A stretch of 64,000 bases of DNA, taken from contig NZ_JAUYWA010000013.1 in the NCBI RefSeq assembly GCF_030689025.1, forward strand, positions 1-64,000, given 5' to 3'. Under the pieces are notes generated by a model that was not told the DNA's origin, did no database searches, and saw only the letters and a program-made list of their open reading frames with translations. This DNA is from Oceanobacter sp. 1_MG-2023 (lineage in GTDB: Bacteria; Pseudomonadota; Gammaproteobacteria; Pseudomonadales; Oceanobacteraceae). Below are positions 50,828-59,229 of this stretch, one piece after another. A program made the translations under genes and the position numbers. The first letter of the stretch is position 1. Each line of letters begins with the position of its first letter.

Positions 50828-52057
50828 TCAGTACAATACGCGGGCACGAATGGTACCTTCAACTTCCTTGATTTTCTCCAGCGCCAGTTCACTGGCCGAT
50901 GTTGCCACATCAATTACAACGTAACCGATGTCTTCAGCCGTTTGCAGGTATTGACCGGCGATATTGATGTGATTTTCAGCAAAAATACTGTTGATCGCAT
51001 TCATCACGCCAGGAACGTTCTGGTGGATGTGCAAGATCCGGTGAACATTCTGGTTGGATGGCAAGGCGACTTCCGGGAAGTTGACGGAGGCTGTGGTGGT
51101 ACCTCGGTCACTGTAGGTTGCCAGTTTTTCGCCCACTTCTTTGCCGATGTTTTCCTGCGCTTCCATGGTCGAACCACCGACGTGTGGCGTCAGGATAACG
51201 TTGTCGAATTCACGCAACGGGCTGACAAACTCTTCCTTGTTGGAGCGAGGTTCTGTCGGGAATACGTCGATGGCGGCTCCCAGTAATTTTTTGCTGCGGA
51301 CGGCATCCGCGAGCGCGTCGATATCGACGACAGTACCGCGAGAGGCATTCAGCAGGATGGAACCTTGCTTCATTTGGGCAAATTGTTCCGGGCCCATCAT
51401 CCATTTGGTGGAGGCAGTTTCTGGCACGTGCAGGGAAATGACATCCGACATTGACAGCAGCTCATCGAGTGAGCCGACCTGAGTGGCGTTACCGATGGGC
51501 AGTTTGGTGATGATGTCGTAAAAATATACCTTCATGCCCATGCTTTCAGCCATGACCGACAGCTGGGTACCAATGCTTCCGTAGCCAACAATCCCCAGTT
51601 TTTTCCCTCTGATTTCATATGAGTTGGTAGCTGACTTGCTCCAACCGCCGCGGTGGCACTGGGTGCTTTTCTCTGGAATGCCGCGCATCAGCATGATGAT
51701 CTCAGCCAACGACAGCTCAGCGACGGAGCGAGTGTTGGAATAAGGCGCGTTAAATACGGCAACGCCGCGTTTGGTGGCGGCTTTCAGATCAACCTGGTTG
51801 GTGCCAATACAAAAGCAGCCAACGGCGATCAGTTTTTCTGCGGCGGCAAAGATGTCTTCGGTCAGCTGGGTGCGTGAACGAATGCCGATAAAGTGTGCAT
51901 CCTTGATGCGCTCTTTTAATTCGTCTTCAGGCAGCGATGTCTTCAGATAGTCGATGTTGGTGTAGCCAGCGGCATGAAGGGTGTCGAGTGCCGATTGATG
52001 CACGCCTTCCAACAAGAGGAATTTGATCTTGCTTTTGTCGAGGGAAGTCTGGGCCAT
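50828..52057 (-). CDS. serA: D-3-phosphoglycerate dehydrogenase
   Basis: A 409-residue enzyme for the first step of serine synthesis. The NAD-binding motif GIVGYGSIGTQLS and the active-site set (SRGTVVDID, the LTPHVGGST His) are clear. A C-terminal ACT domain begins near NVHRILHIHQNVPG and would bind serine for feedback inhibition. The length matches the E. coli enzyme, which also reduces 2-oxoglutarate to D-2-hydroxyglutarate. The D-2-hydroxyglutarate dehydrogenase gene lies divergently 211 bases away and would recycle that by-product. AGAAGG precedes the ATG at 52057. Confidence 0.97.
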   Translation of the reverse strand: MAQTSLDKSKIKFLLLEGVHQSALDTLHAAGYTNIDYLKTSLPEDELKERIKDAHFIGIRSRTQLTEDIFAAAEKLIAVGCFCIGTNQVDLKAATKRGVAVFNAPYSNTRSVAELSLAEIIMLMRGIPEKSTQCHRGGWSKSATNSYEIRGKKLGIVGYGSIGTQLSVMAESMGMKVYFYDIITKLPIGNATQVGSLDELLSMSDVISLHVPETASTKWMMGPEQFAQMKQGSILLNASRGTVVDIDALADAVRSKKLLGAAIDVFPTEPRSNKEEFVSPLREFDNVILTPHVGGSTMEAQENIGKEVGEKLATYSDRGTTTASVNFPEVALPSNQNVHRILHIHQNVPGVMNAINSIFAENHINIAGQYLQTAEDIGYVVIDVATSASELALEKIKEVEGTIRARVLY

Positions 52058-52268
52058 TGGGGTACCTTCTCAAGAGGTGACGGTCAGGTCTGGGAGGGCC
52101 TGAGTCCATGCTGATTATATGCGGTCGTGCTGTCCGGGGGCGAAAGCTCTCCGAAAAACAGGGCGCATATGATAGCATACGCGGCTTTCAATGTGATCCT
52201 CCGTCCGCACCTTCAAATCGATGATTCTTCAGGATGGTGTGACGACTCTTCATATTCCTGGACTGCTC

Positions 52269-53675
52269 ATGACACAACTTACCCAAGATGTCCTTGTTGA
52301 ACGCCTGGCTGCCATTGTTGGTGCTGACAAGGTCCGCACTGATGCTGATTCGCTGGATAATTTCGGCAAAGACTGGACTCGAATTTACGAGCCTTGCCCC
52401 TGCGCGATTGTTTTTCCCAAAACCACCGAGCAGGTACAGCAGATTGTACTGTTGGCCAATGACGTCGGCTTGGCTCTGGTGCCGTCCGGTGGTCGAACCG
52501 GTCTGAGTGCTGGTGCCATGGCATCAAATGGCGAGGTGGTTGTGTCGTTTGACTACATGAATCATCTGACTGATTTTAACGCAATTGATCGTACGGTCCG
52601 ATGTGGCCCCGGGGTGATTACCGAGCAACTGCAAACCTTTGCGGAAGAGCAGGGATTGTTTTACCCCGTCGACTTTGCTTCGGCAGGCTCTAGCCAGCTT
52701 GGCGGCAATATCAGCACCAATGCCGGCGGTATCAAGGTGATTCGTTACGGTATGACCCGCGACTGGGTTGCGGGACTGACCGTGGTGACGGGTAAAGGTG
52801 ACATTGTTCGTTTGAACAAGGATCTGCTGAAAAACAATACCGGTTACGATATGCGCCACCTGTTTATTGGGGGTGAAGGGACTTTGGGCTTTATCACTGA
52901 GGCGACCATGCGCCTGACGCGTCCGCCACAGAATTTGACCGTGCTGGTGCTGGGTGTGCCGGAAATGTCGGCCATCATGAGTGTGTTGCACAAGTTCCAG
53001 TCGGGCATCGACCTGACGGCTTTCGAGTTTTTCTCGGATAAAGCGTTGAAAAAAGTGCTGGCTCGCGGTGATGTTCAAGCGCCGTTTGAGACGGAGACGG
53101 AATTCTATGCCTTGCTGGAATTTGAAGCCGAGACCGACGACAAGATGAATTTGGCCATGCAGTTGTTTGAGGATTGTATGGAAGCAGGCTGGGTCTACGA
53201 CGGTGTGATCAGCCAGAACGAAACCCAGGCCGCCAATTTGTGGCGCTTGCGTGAAGATATTTCCGAAACCATTTCACACTGGACTCCGTATAAAAACGAC
53301 CTGTCGGTGGTTGTTTCCCGAGTGCCTGATTTTCTGCAGGAAGTAGAGGCCGTGGTTGTGGAAGAGTATCCCGACTTCGAGATCATCTGGTTCGGGCATA
53401 TCGGTGATGGCAATCTGCATCTGAATATTTTGAAGCCGGATGACTTGCCGAAAGAGCAGTTTTTCGAACGTTGCGCACGAGTATCAAAACGAGTTTTTGA
53501 AATTACCGAACAGTACGATGGTTCTGTATCAGCCGAGCATGGCGTTGGCATGACCAAAAAACCGTACTTGCACTATTCCCGTTCTGCCGCTGAGATCGGG
53601 TATATGCAGGCGATGAAGGCTGCTTTTGACCCTAACAACGTGATGAATCCCGGCAAAGTAATTGATATGAATTGA
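52269..53675 (+). CDS. D-2-hydroxyglutarate dehydrogenase-like FAD enzyme
   Basis: A 468-residue FAD-binding oxidase of the GlcD/D-lactate dehydrogenase family. The PCMH-type FAD domain has VPSGGRTGLSAGA and the segment SAGSSQLGGNISTNAGG, and the C-terminal FAD-linked oxidase domain contains WFGHIGDGNLHLN and EHGVGMTKK. The divergent pairing with serA is conserved in Pseudomonas, where this enzyme oxidises the D-2-hydroxyglutarate made by SerA and so pulls serine synthesis forward. I chose the ATG at 52269 from family length; an in-frame start 16 codons earlier is possible. Confidence 0.9.
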   Translation: MTQLTQDVLVERLAAIVGADKVRTDADSLDNFGKDWTRIYEPCPCAIVFPKTTEQVQQIVLLANDVGLALVPSGGRTGLSAGAMASNGEVVVSFDYMNHLTDFNAIDRTVRCGPGVITEQLQTFAEEQGLFYPVDFASAGSSQLGGNISTNAGGIKVIRYGMTRDWVAGLTVVTGKGDIVRLNKDLLKNNTGYDMRHLFIGGEGTLGFITEATMRLTRPPQNLTVLVLGVPEMSAIMSVLHKFQSGIDLTAFEFFSDKALKKVLARGDVQAPFETETEFYALLEFEAETDDKMNLAMQLFEDCMEAGWVYDGVISQNETQAANLWRLREDISETISHWTPYKNDLSVVVSRVPDFLQEVEAVVVEEYPDFEIIWFGHIGDGNLHLNILKPDDLPKEQFFERCARVSKRVFEITEQYDGSVSAEHGVGMTKKPYLHYSRSAAEIGYMQAMKAAFDPNNVMNPGKVIDMN

Positions 53676-53690
53676 TTGGTCAGCTCTGCT

Positions 53691-53737
53691 GATACAACAA
53701 TGCCGATCTCATGAATATGGATCGGCATTGTTGTATC
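53691..53737. terminator. Perfect 18-bp inverted repeat between convergent genes
   Basis: Arms 53691-53708 and 53720-53737 are exact reverse complements around an 11-base loop. It lies between the convergent D-2-hydroxyglutarate dehydrogenase and ponA genes. There is no clear T run, but the long stem makes a bidirectional terminator likely. Confidence 0.65.
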
Positions 53738-53754
53738 TGGCATTCAGTTAAAGG

Positions 53755-56274
53755 TCAGAATAGCAGCTCTGGTGTGGCATGCAGGCCACCGTTGTCGCCA
53801 TTGCCTGAATCTGAGTATGTCGGCATCACCATTTCGGTGGGGACATTTTCGGTGCGGAAATATTCGAAAATCGCATCTTCTTGTCCTGGTGCTGCCAGCA
53901 GTCCGGATTGAGGATCGATACGGGTCGAGACAATACCGTCAGGCTGTTCCATGGATACCTGTGGTTCGGTTTCGAGGGCGGTAGCCATGTAGTCAATCCA
54001 GATAGGTAATGCCGTTGAGCCACCCAGAGCCCATTTACCCATGCTTCTGGGCTGATCGAAGCCAACCCATACTGTTGTTACCAGGTTCGGATTAAAGCCA
54101 GAGAACCAGGCATCCACTTGGTCGTTGGTGGTGCCTGTTTTGCCAGCCAGGTCATGACGATTAAGTGCTCTGGCCCGGCGACCGGTACCGCGCTGGATAA
54201 CATCCTTGAGCATGTTCACCATCAGGAAGTTGGTGCGTTTGTCCATCACCCGTGGAGCCAGGGTTGGTTCAGTGGCTGTTTCTGGCGCTGCGGTAGTGGA
54301 TGCCTGGTCGTTAATCGTAGCTGCTGGAGCATTGGCTGATGAGTTGTCGCACTGGCGGCAAGCGATTTCCGGAGTAGCAGCAAACAGCTCATCACCGTCG
54401 GTTGTGGTGATGCGTTGGATAAAATAAGGCTTCACCGCAAAACCGCCATTTGCCAGCACGGAATAACCCGTGGCCAACTCTATGGGTGATATCGCTGAGG
54501 AGCCCAGCGCCAGAGACAGGTCGGCGCCAAGTTTGGCTTTCGGGAAGCCGAAGCGGGTAATGTAATCGACGGCATTGGCAGGACCGATCTGTTTGAGGAT
54601 ACGGATGGATACCAGGTTCTGGGATTTGTACAGGGCCTGGCGCAAGCGGGTCGGGCCGTAAAACTTGCCGCTGTAATTTTCTGGTCGCCAGGTGTTTTCC
54701 AGCCCTGAGTCGTTAAAGACAACCGGGGCATCATTGATGATGCTGGCAGGGGTGAAGCCATTTTCCAAAGCCGCGCTATAAATAAAAGGCTTGAATGATG
54801 AGCCTGGTTGGCGATCGGCTTGCAGGACGCGATTGAACTGGTTGCCATCCTGGGAAAATCCTCCGACCAAGGCCTGGATGGCACCGGTGTTTGGATTGAT
54901 GGATACCAGTGCGCCTTCGACTTCAGGAGGTTGTGCCAGCAGCAATTCGCCATCGCGGTCTTCAAACCAGATTTTCTGCCGTCGGCTCAGACGCTGGGAA
55001 GCAGTGGCTGGCTTTTTGCCAACTACGTTGACGCTGACATAGGGGGCTGCCCACTTGATACCCTCAAGAGGTAAAAAGCGGAAACCGTTGGCCGTTACCA
55101 TCCAGGCGCCATCGTCCTTGACGTCCGCGACAATGGCGGGAATCAACCGGCTTTGTGATTTCTGGCTGCGGAGCTGCTGTTGCCAGTCGGCCAGGGTTTC
55201 TGGCCAGTTGATGGCCGGGTCGGCGGTAGTGCTATCAAACCAGTCTGGAAGGTTGTTGGTTGTTGTCTGGTTTGGGCTGACAGCAATGGTGTCGGCAAAG
55301 CTCTCTTTCTGACGGTAGCCGTGTGCCCGGTCGTAGTTTAATAATCCACGTTGCAATGCCCGAGTGGCTGCTTCCTGACGGCGAGCATCAACGGTCGTGT
55401 GAACAATATAACCATCGGTGTAGGCATTGTCGCCATAGTGTTCAACCATAAACTGGCGCACCATTTCTGCGATATAAGGGGCGGTAATGGCACTGGTTGC
55501 ACCGTGATAGCGGGCGGTGATTGGCTCAGCGGCTGCGGTTTCAAAGTCTGCCTGGCTGATCATGTTGAGACTGGCCATGCGTGACAGGACGTAGTTGCGT
55601 CGATTGACCGCTCTATCCGGATTGTTGATGGGGTTGGCGGCGGAAGGGGCCTGGGGCAGTCCGGCAATCATGGCTGTTTGGGCCAGGGTTAATTCGTTTA
55701 TTGCTTTGCCATAATAAACCTGGGCTGCAGCCTCAATACCATAGGCTCGTTTGCCGAGGTATATTTTATTGACATAAAGTTCAAGAATTTCCTGTTTTGT
55801 GAGCGTCTTCTCTATTTTTATCGCCAATAGTATTTCAGTGAATTTACGAGTGAAGGATTTCTCGCTGGATAAATAGTAATTCTTGGCAACTTGCATGGTA
55901 ATGGTACTACCGCCCGATTTCTTTCTGCCAGTGCGAATTAGTTCCAGCGTTGCTCGTAAAAGTCCTTTAACATCAATGCCGTAATGCTCGTAAAAACCAT
56001 CGTCTTCCGAGGCGAGCAGAGCATTGACGAATTGATTGGGAATTTGCTCGAATGTAAGGGGAGTCCGGCGTTTCTCTCCGAATTCACTGATCAGCTGGTC
56101 GTCGGCGGTGTACACCCTCAGCGGTGTTTGTAAGTCAATGTCGCGGAGTTGACGAGGGTCAGGAAGAGTAGGAGTTAGATAAAGGTATATGGCAAGACAA
56201 GTTAAACCAGTGCCAGAAACGGCGCAAACGAATAACCAGATAACGAATTTAAAAATCGATTTGAGCGTGATCAT
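53755..56274 (-). CDS. mrcA: Penicillin-binding protein 1A
   Basis: An 839-residue bifunctional peptidoglycan synthase (ponA in Pseudomonas). A membrane helix (about residues 5-28) is followed by the glycosyltransferase domain with EDDGFYEHYGID, GGSTITMQVAKNYYLS and KIYLGKRAYGIEAAAQVYYG. The transpeptidase domain has the SxxK serine in PGSSFKPF, a SQN-type motif in YKSQNLVSIR and KTGTTNDQVDAW. I chose the ATG at 56274; an earlier in-frame codon adds 34 residues unlike the family. It is divergent from pilM, as in Pseudomonas. Confidence 0.96.
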   Translation of the reverse strand: MITLKSIFKFVIWLFVCAVSGTGLTCLAIYLYLTPTLPDPRQLRDIDLQTPLRVYTADDQLISEFGEKRRTPLTFEQIPNQFVNALLASEDDGFYEHYGIDVKGLLRATLELIRTGRKKSGGSTITMQVAKNYYLSSEKSFTRKFTEILLAIKIEKTLTKQEILELYVNKIYLGKRAYGIEAAAQVYYGKAINELTLAQTAMIAGLPQAPSAANPINNPDRAVNRRNYVLSRMASLNMISQADFETAAAEPITARYHGATSAITAPYIAEMVRQFMVEHYGDNAYTDGYIVHTTVDARRQEAATRALQRGLLNYDRAHGYRQKESFADTIAVSPNQTTTNNLPDWFDSTTADPAINWPETLADWQQQLRSQKSQSRLIPAIVADVKDDGAWMVTANGFRFLPLEGIKWAAPYVSVNVVGKKPATASQRLSRRQKIWFEDRDGELLLAQPPEVEGALVSINPNTGAIQALVGGFSQDGNQFNRVLQADRQPGSSFKPFIYSAALENGFTPASIINDAPVVFNDSGLENTWRPENYSGKFYGPTRLRQALYKSQNLVSIRILKQIGPANAVDYITRFGFPKAKLGADLSLALGSSAISPIELATGYSVLANGGFAVKPYFIQRITTTDGDELFAATPEIACRQCDNSSANAPAATINDQASTTAAPETATEPTLAPRVMDKRTNFLMVNMLKDVIQRGTGRRARALNRHDLAGKTGTTNDQVDAWFSGFNPNLVTTVWVGFDQPRSMGKWALGGSTALPIWIDYMATALETEPQVSMEQPDGIVSTRIDPQSGLLAAPGQEDAIFEYFRTENVPTEMVMPTYSDSGNGDNGGLHATPELLF

Positions 56275-56336
56275 AAAGGTATTGAAAATTCCTTCGTATG
56301 GTCGGTTATCGGCGGTTGCGGCATTATAAGGCTTTT

Positions 56337-56366
56337 TTGTCCTTTTTATAGGATTGTGCCTATAAT
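56337..56366 (+). promoter_or_regulatory. Candidate promoter of the pilMNOPQ operon
   Basis: TTGTCC (56337-56342), 18 bases, then a perfect TATAAT (56361-56366), about 70 bases before the pilM start. The -10 box is strong and the -35 box weak. Confidence 0.5.
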
Positions 56367-56434
56367 AGCCGCCCAAATATAGAATTAATCTGAACTTGTT
56401 ATCGCAAGTTCTCGATTTTCAAGGGGATTTTGTT

Positions 56435-57502
56435 GTGCTGGCGAATCTGTTTGGCAAGAAGGGCAAGACTCTTCTTGGTGTGGACATCAGCTCCACGTCG
56501 GTAAAGGTCCTTGAGTTGAGTCGCAGCGATGCAGGATATCGGGTAGAAGCCTATGCCTCAGAGGCGCTGCCTAACAATGCCATTATGGAACAGAATATCC
56601 ATAATGATGAAGAAGTGGGCGAAGCGGTCAAACGGGCTTTGATCAAATCCCGTTCCGGGGCAAAGCGGGCTGCTCTTGCCGTTGCTGGTTCTGCTGTCAT
56701 TACCAAAACCATCCAGATGAATGCCAATCTGTCCGAATCGGAAATGGATTTGCAGATCCGTGCCGAGGCCGATCAATATATTCCCTACCCTTTGGAAGAG
56801 GTCTCGCTGGATTGGGAAGTACAGAATGCAGGTGTGGATGAGACAGAAGCCGTGGCTCAGGTGCTACTGGCGGCCTGTCGCTCTGATACCGTTGAACGGC
56901 GTAAGGATGCTGTTGAGTACTCCGGTCTGGAAGCTGTTGTGGTCGATATTGAGGCTTACTGTACCGAACGGGCATTCGAGCTGATTCGGGATCACCTGGA
57001 AGGGGATGCCAATGAAGCCGTTGCCATTATTGATATCGGCGCCACCATGACAACGCTCAGTGTCTTGCATAATGGTGTGTCAATTTATACTCGTGAGCAG
57101 CTCTTCGGTGGCCGTCAGTTGATTGACGATATTATGCGGCGTTACAGTCTGTCCGAACAGGAAGCAACGGCAGCACGTGATGGCGACGGCCTGCCTGGCG
57201 ACTATGAAGATGAATTGTTGGAGCCGTTCCGTAACGCCGTTGTTCAGCAAATCAGCCGATCCCTGCAGTTTTTCTTTTCATCCAGCCAGTTTAATGAAGT
57301 CGATTGCCTGGTACTGGCTGGAGGGACCGCGACTCTGGCTGGCCTGGTAGACAAGGTTCAGGAAGATATGGGCTTGCCGACGGTGGTTGCCAACCCTTTT
57401 CGGGATATGTCGGTGTCATCGAAGGTGAATGTCAAATTACTGAGTCACGATGCGCCTTCTTTACTGGTCGCCTGCGGGTTGGCGATGCGAGGTTTTAATT
57501 AA
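56435..57502 (+). CDS. pilM: Type IV pilus inner-membrane platform protein PilM
   Basis: A 355-residue cytoplasmic actin-like protein. The N-terminus is LLGVDISSTSVKVLELS, the first phosphate-binding loop of the fold; AIIDIGATMTTLSVL and LVLAGGTATLAGL are the later ones. PilM binds the PilN cytoplasmic tail and links pilus motors to the alignment complex. I chose the GTG at 56435 with AAGGGG upstream; it gives the usual length. The stop overlaps the pilN start (TAATG). Confidence 0.95.
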   Translation: MLANLFGKKGKTLLGVDISSTSVKVLELSRSDAGYRVEAYASEALPNNAIMEQNIHNDEEVGEAVKRALIKSRSGAKRAALAVAGSAVITKTIQMNANLSESEMDLQIRAEADQYIPYPLEEVSLDWEVQNAGVDETEAVAQVLLAACRSDTVERRKDAVEYSGLEAVVVDIEAYCTERAFELIRDHLEGDANEAVAIIDIGATMTTLSVLHNGVSIYTREQLFGGRQLIDDIMRRYSLSEQEATAARDGDGLPGDYEDELLEPFRNAVVQQISRSLQFFFSSSQFNEVDCLVLAGGTATLAGLVDKVQEDMGLPTVVANPFRDMSVSSKVNVKLLSHDAPSLLVACGLAMRGFN

Positions 57503-58053
57503 TGGCCAATATCAACTTATTGCCTTGGCGTCAGGAACTCCGCAAGGAGAAGCAACAGCAGTTTATCAGTATTGTTGCTGTGGTTGCTGCGATTGCTGCA
57601 GGATTGGTCTGGATGGTAAGCAGTTACTACGACAGTGAACTCAGTAACCAGCGGGGACGTAATTCTTTCCTGTCGCAGGAAATTTCCAAACTGGATAAAA
57701 AGATTGTCGAAATCAATGAGTTGACGGCAACACGAGGACAGCTGATTGAACGTATGGAACTGATTCAAAACTTGCAGGGTAATCGCCCGGTGATTGTCCG
57801 GCTGTTTGACGAGTTGGCGCGCTCCGTCCCTGAAGATCTGTATTATACCAGTCTGTCCATTGAGGGGAATCGGGTTAGCGTAGAGGGTGTTGCCAAGTCC
57901 AATAACCGTGTAGCGGCGCTGATGCGTAACTTTGATGAATCTGAATGGTTTGCAGACCCGGCATTGTTGGGAGTTAAGGCTGTCGCGGACGGCAGTAACG
58001 TGTTTGAAGTAGCCGTCCGGCGGGTAGAGCCTCAAAGTAGTGAGGAACCTTGA
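57502..58053 (+). CDS. pilN: Type IV pilus alignment protein PilN
   Basis: A 183-residue bitopic inner-membrane protein. It opens with the PilM-binding motif INLLPWRQELR, followed by a membrane helix (about residues 22-43), a coiled-coil region (about 45-90) and a small ferredoxin-like periplasmic domain. It pairs with PilO to join PilM to PilP and the PilQ secretin. Translation is coupled to pilM. Confidence 0.95.
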   Translation: MANINLLPWRQELRKEKQQQFISIVAVVAAIAAGLVWMVSSYYDSELSNQRGRNSFLSQEISKLDKKIVEINELTATRGQLIERMELIQNLQGNRPVIVRLFDELARSVPEDLYYTSLSIEGNRVSVEGVAKSNNRVAALMRNFDESEWFADPALLGVKAVADGSNVFEVAVRRVEPQSSEEP

Positions 58054-58054
58054 T

Positions 58055-58687
58055 ATGGCCAAGCAAGGATTTGATTTCAAGGCATGGGCTAGCAAGCTGC
58101 AGGAACTGGACGTCAATGATCTGAACGAGATTGACTGGGAGGATATGGGCTCCTGGCCGACACCCGGCAAGGTCGTTTTCTGCTCGTTGATCTTTGTTGC
58201 TGTATTGGTTGCCGGATATTTCCTGTTGGTGAAAGATTCGGGTGAGCGTTTGCAGCAAGAAGCGGCCAAAGAAGTTCAACTAAAAAAAGATGTTGAGAAA
58301 AAAGCGTACCGTGTTGCCAATCTGGATGCTTACAAGGAGCAGTTGGCGGAAATGAGGGACAGCTTTGGTTCACTGTTAAAGCAGTTGCCAAAGGATACCG
58401 AGGTGCCTGGTCTGATTGATGATATCAGTGCCGCCGCCTTGGGTGCCGGGTTGAAACTGAATGCGATTTCACCAGAACAAATGGTCAACACCGAGTTTTA
58501 TAACGAGTTGCCGATTCGTATCGAGGTCGATGGTGGCTACCATGAAATGGGAGCGTTTGTTTCCGGTGTGGCTGCCTTGCCCCGGATTGTAACCTTGCAT
58601 GATTTTGCAATCAGCTCTGCCAAAAAAGACGGATTATCCATGACCATTCTGGCCAAGACGTATCAGTATGGAGGTGGTGATGAATAA
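58055..58687 (+). CDS. pilO: Type IV pilus alignment protein PilO
   Basis: A 210-residue bitopic protein. A cytoplasmic stretch of about 40 residues is followed by a membrane helix (VVFCSLIFVAVLVAGYFLLV), a coiled coil and a periplasmic domain with the PilO-type NELPIRIEVDGGYHEMGAFVSG. It forms a heterodimer with PilN. I chose the ATG at 58055; an in-frame start five codons earlier is less likely. The stop overlaps the pilP start. Confidence 0.95.
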   Translation: MAKQGFDFKAWASKLQELDVNDLNEIDWEDMGSWPTPGKVVFCSLIFVAVLVAGYFLLVKDSGERLQQEAAKEVQLKKDVEKKAYRVANLDAYKEQLAEMRDSFGSLLKQLPKDTEVPGLIDDISAAALGAGLKLNAISPEQMVNTEFYNELPIRIEVDGGYHEMGAFVSGVAALPRIVTLHDFAISSAKKDGLSMTILAKTYQYGGGDE

Positions 58688-59228
58688 GCATTTATGGCTG
58701 CTCGCCATGGGCGTGTCGATGCTGCTGTTGCAGGGATGTTCGCAGTCTGCGAATACTGCCGATTTGCAGCAGTTTGTCAGTCAGGCATTGGCCAAGCCCC
58801 GGGGGCGAATAGAACCTATTCCGGTATTCAAGCCTTATGAGTACTTCAGTTACAGTGCGGCTGGGCTTCGATCTCCTTTTGAATTGCCCGTTATTGTTGA
58901 CAGTACACTGCAGTCTGCCCAGGCGTCGAGTAATGTACGTCCTGACTTTGACCGACCCAAAGAACATCTTGAGCAATTCCCACTGGGTCAGTTGTCGATG
59001 GTCGGGACGATGACAGGAGTGGATGGTGTTTTATGGGCTCTGGTCAAGGATGGTAGCGGTAGTGTCGTGCGAATAAAGCGTGGCTACTACATGGGCCAGA
59101 ATTATGGTCGGGTAATAACGGTATCCTCAAACAGGCTTAGTCTGATCGAGATCGTTCCTAATGGTCTTGGCGGCTGGATAGAACGCCCTAAAACAATTGC
59201 TCTGGAAGGAATAGGCGGAGATAACTGA
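58680..59228 (+). CDS. pilP: Type IV pilus lipoprotein PilP
   Basis: A 182-residue lipoprotein. The signal peptide ends in lipobox LLQGC. The flexible linker contains YSAAGLRSPFE, the stretch that binds PilN/PilO, and the C-terminal beta-sandwich has LEQFPLGQLSMVGTM, VKDGSGSVVRIKRGYYMGQNYG. It connects the inner-membrane complex to PilQ. The ATG at 58680 overlaps the end of pilO. Confidence 0.95.
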   Translation: MNKHLWLLAMGVSMLLLQGCSQSANTADLQQFVSQALAKPRGRIEPIPVFKPYEYFSYSAAGLRSPFELPVIVDSTLQSAQASSNVRPDFDRPKEHLEQFPLGQLSMVGTMTGVDGVLWALVKDGSGSVVRIKRGYYMGQNYGRVITVSSNRLSLIEIVPNGLGGWIERPKTIALEGIGGDN

Positions 59229-59229
59229 A

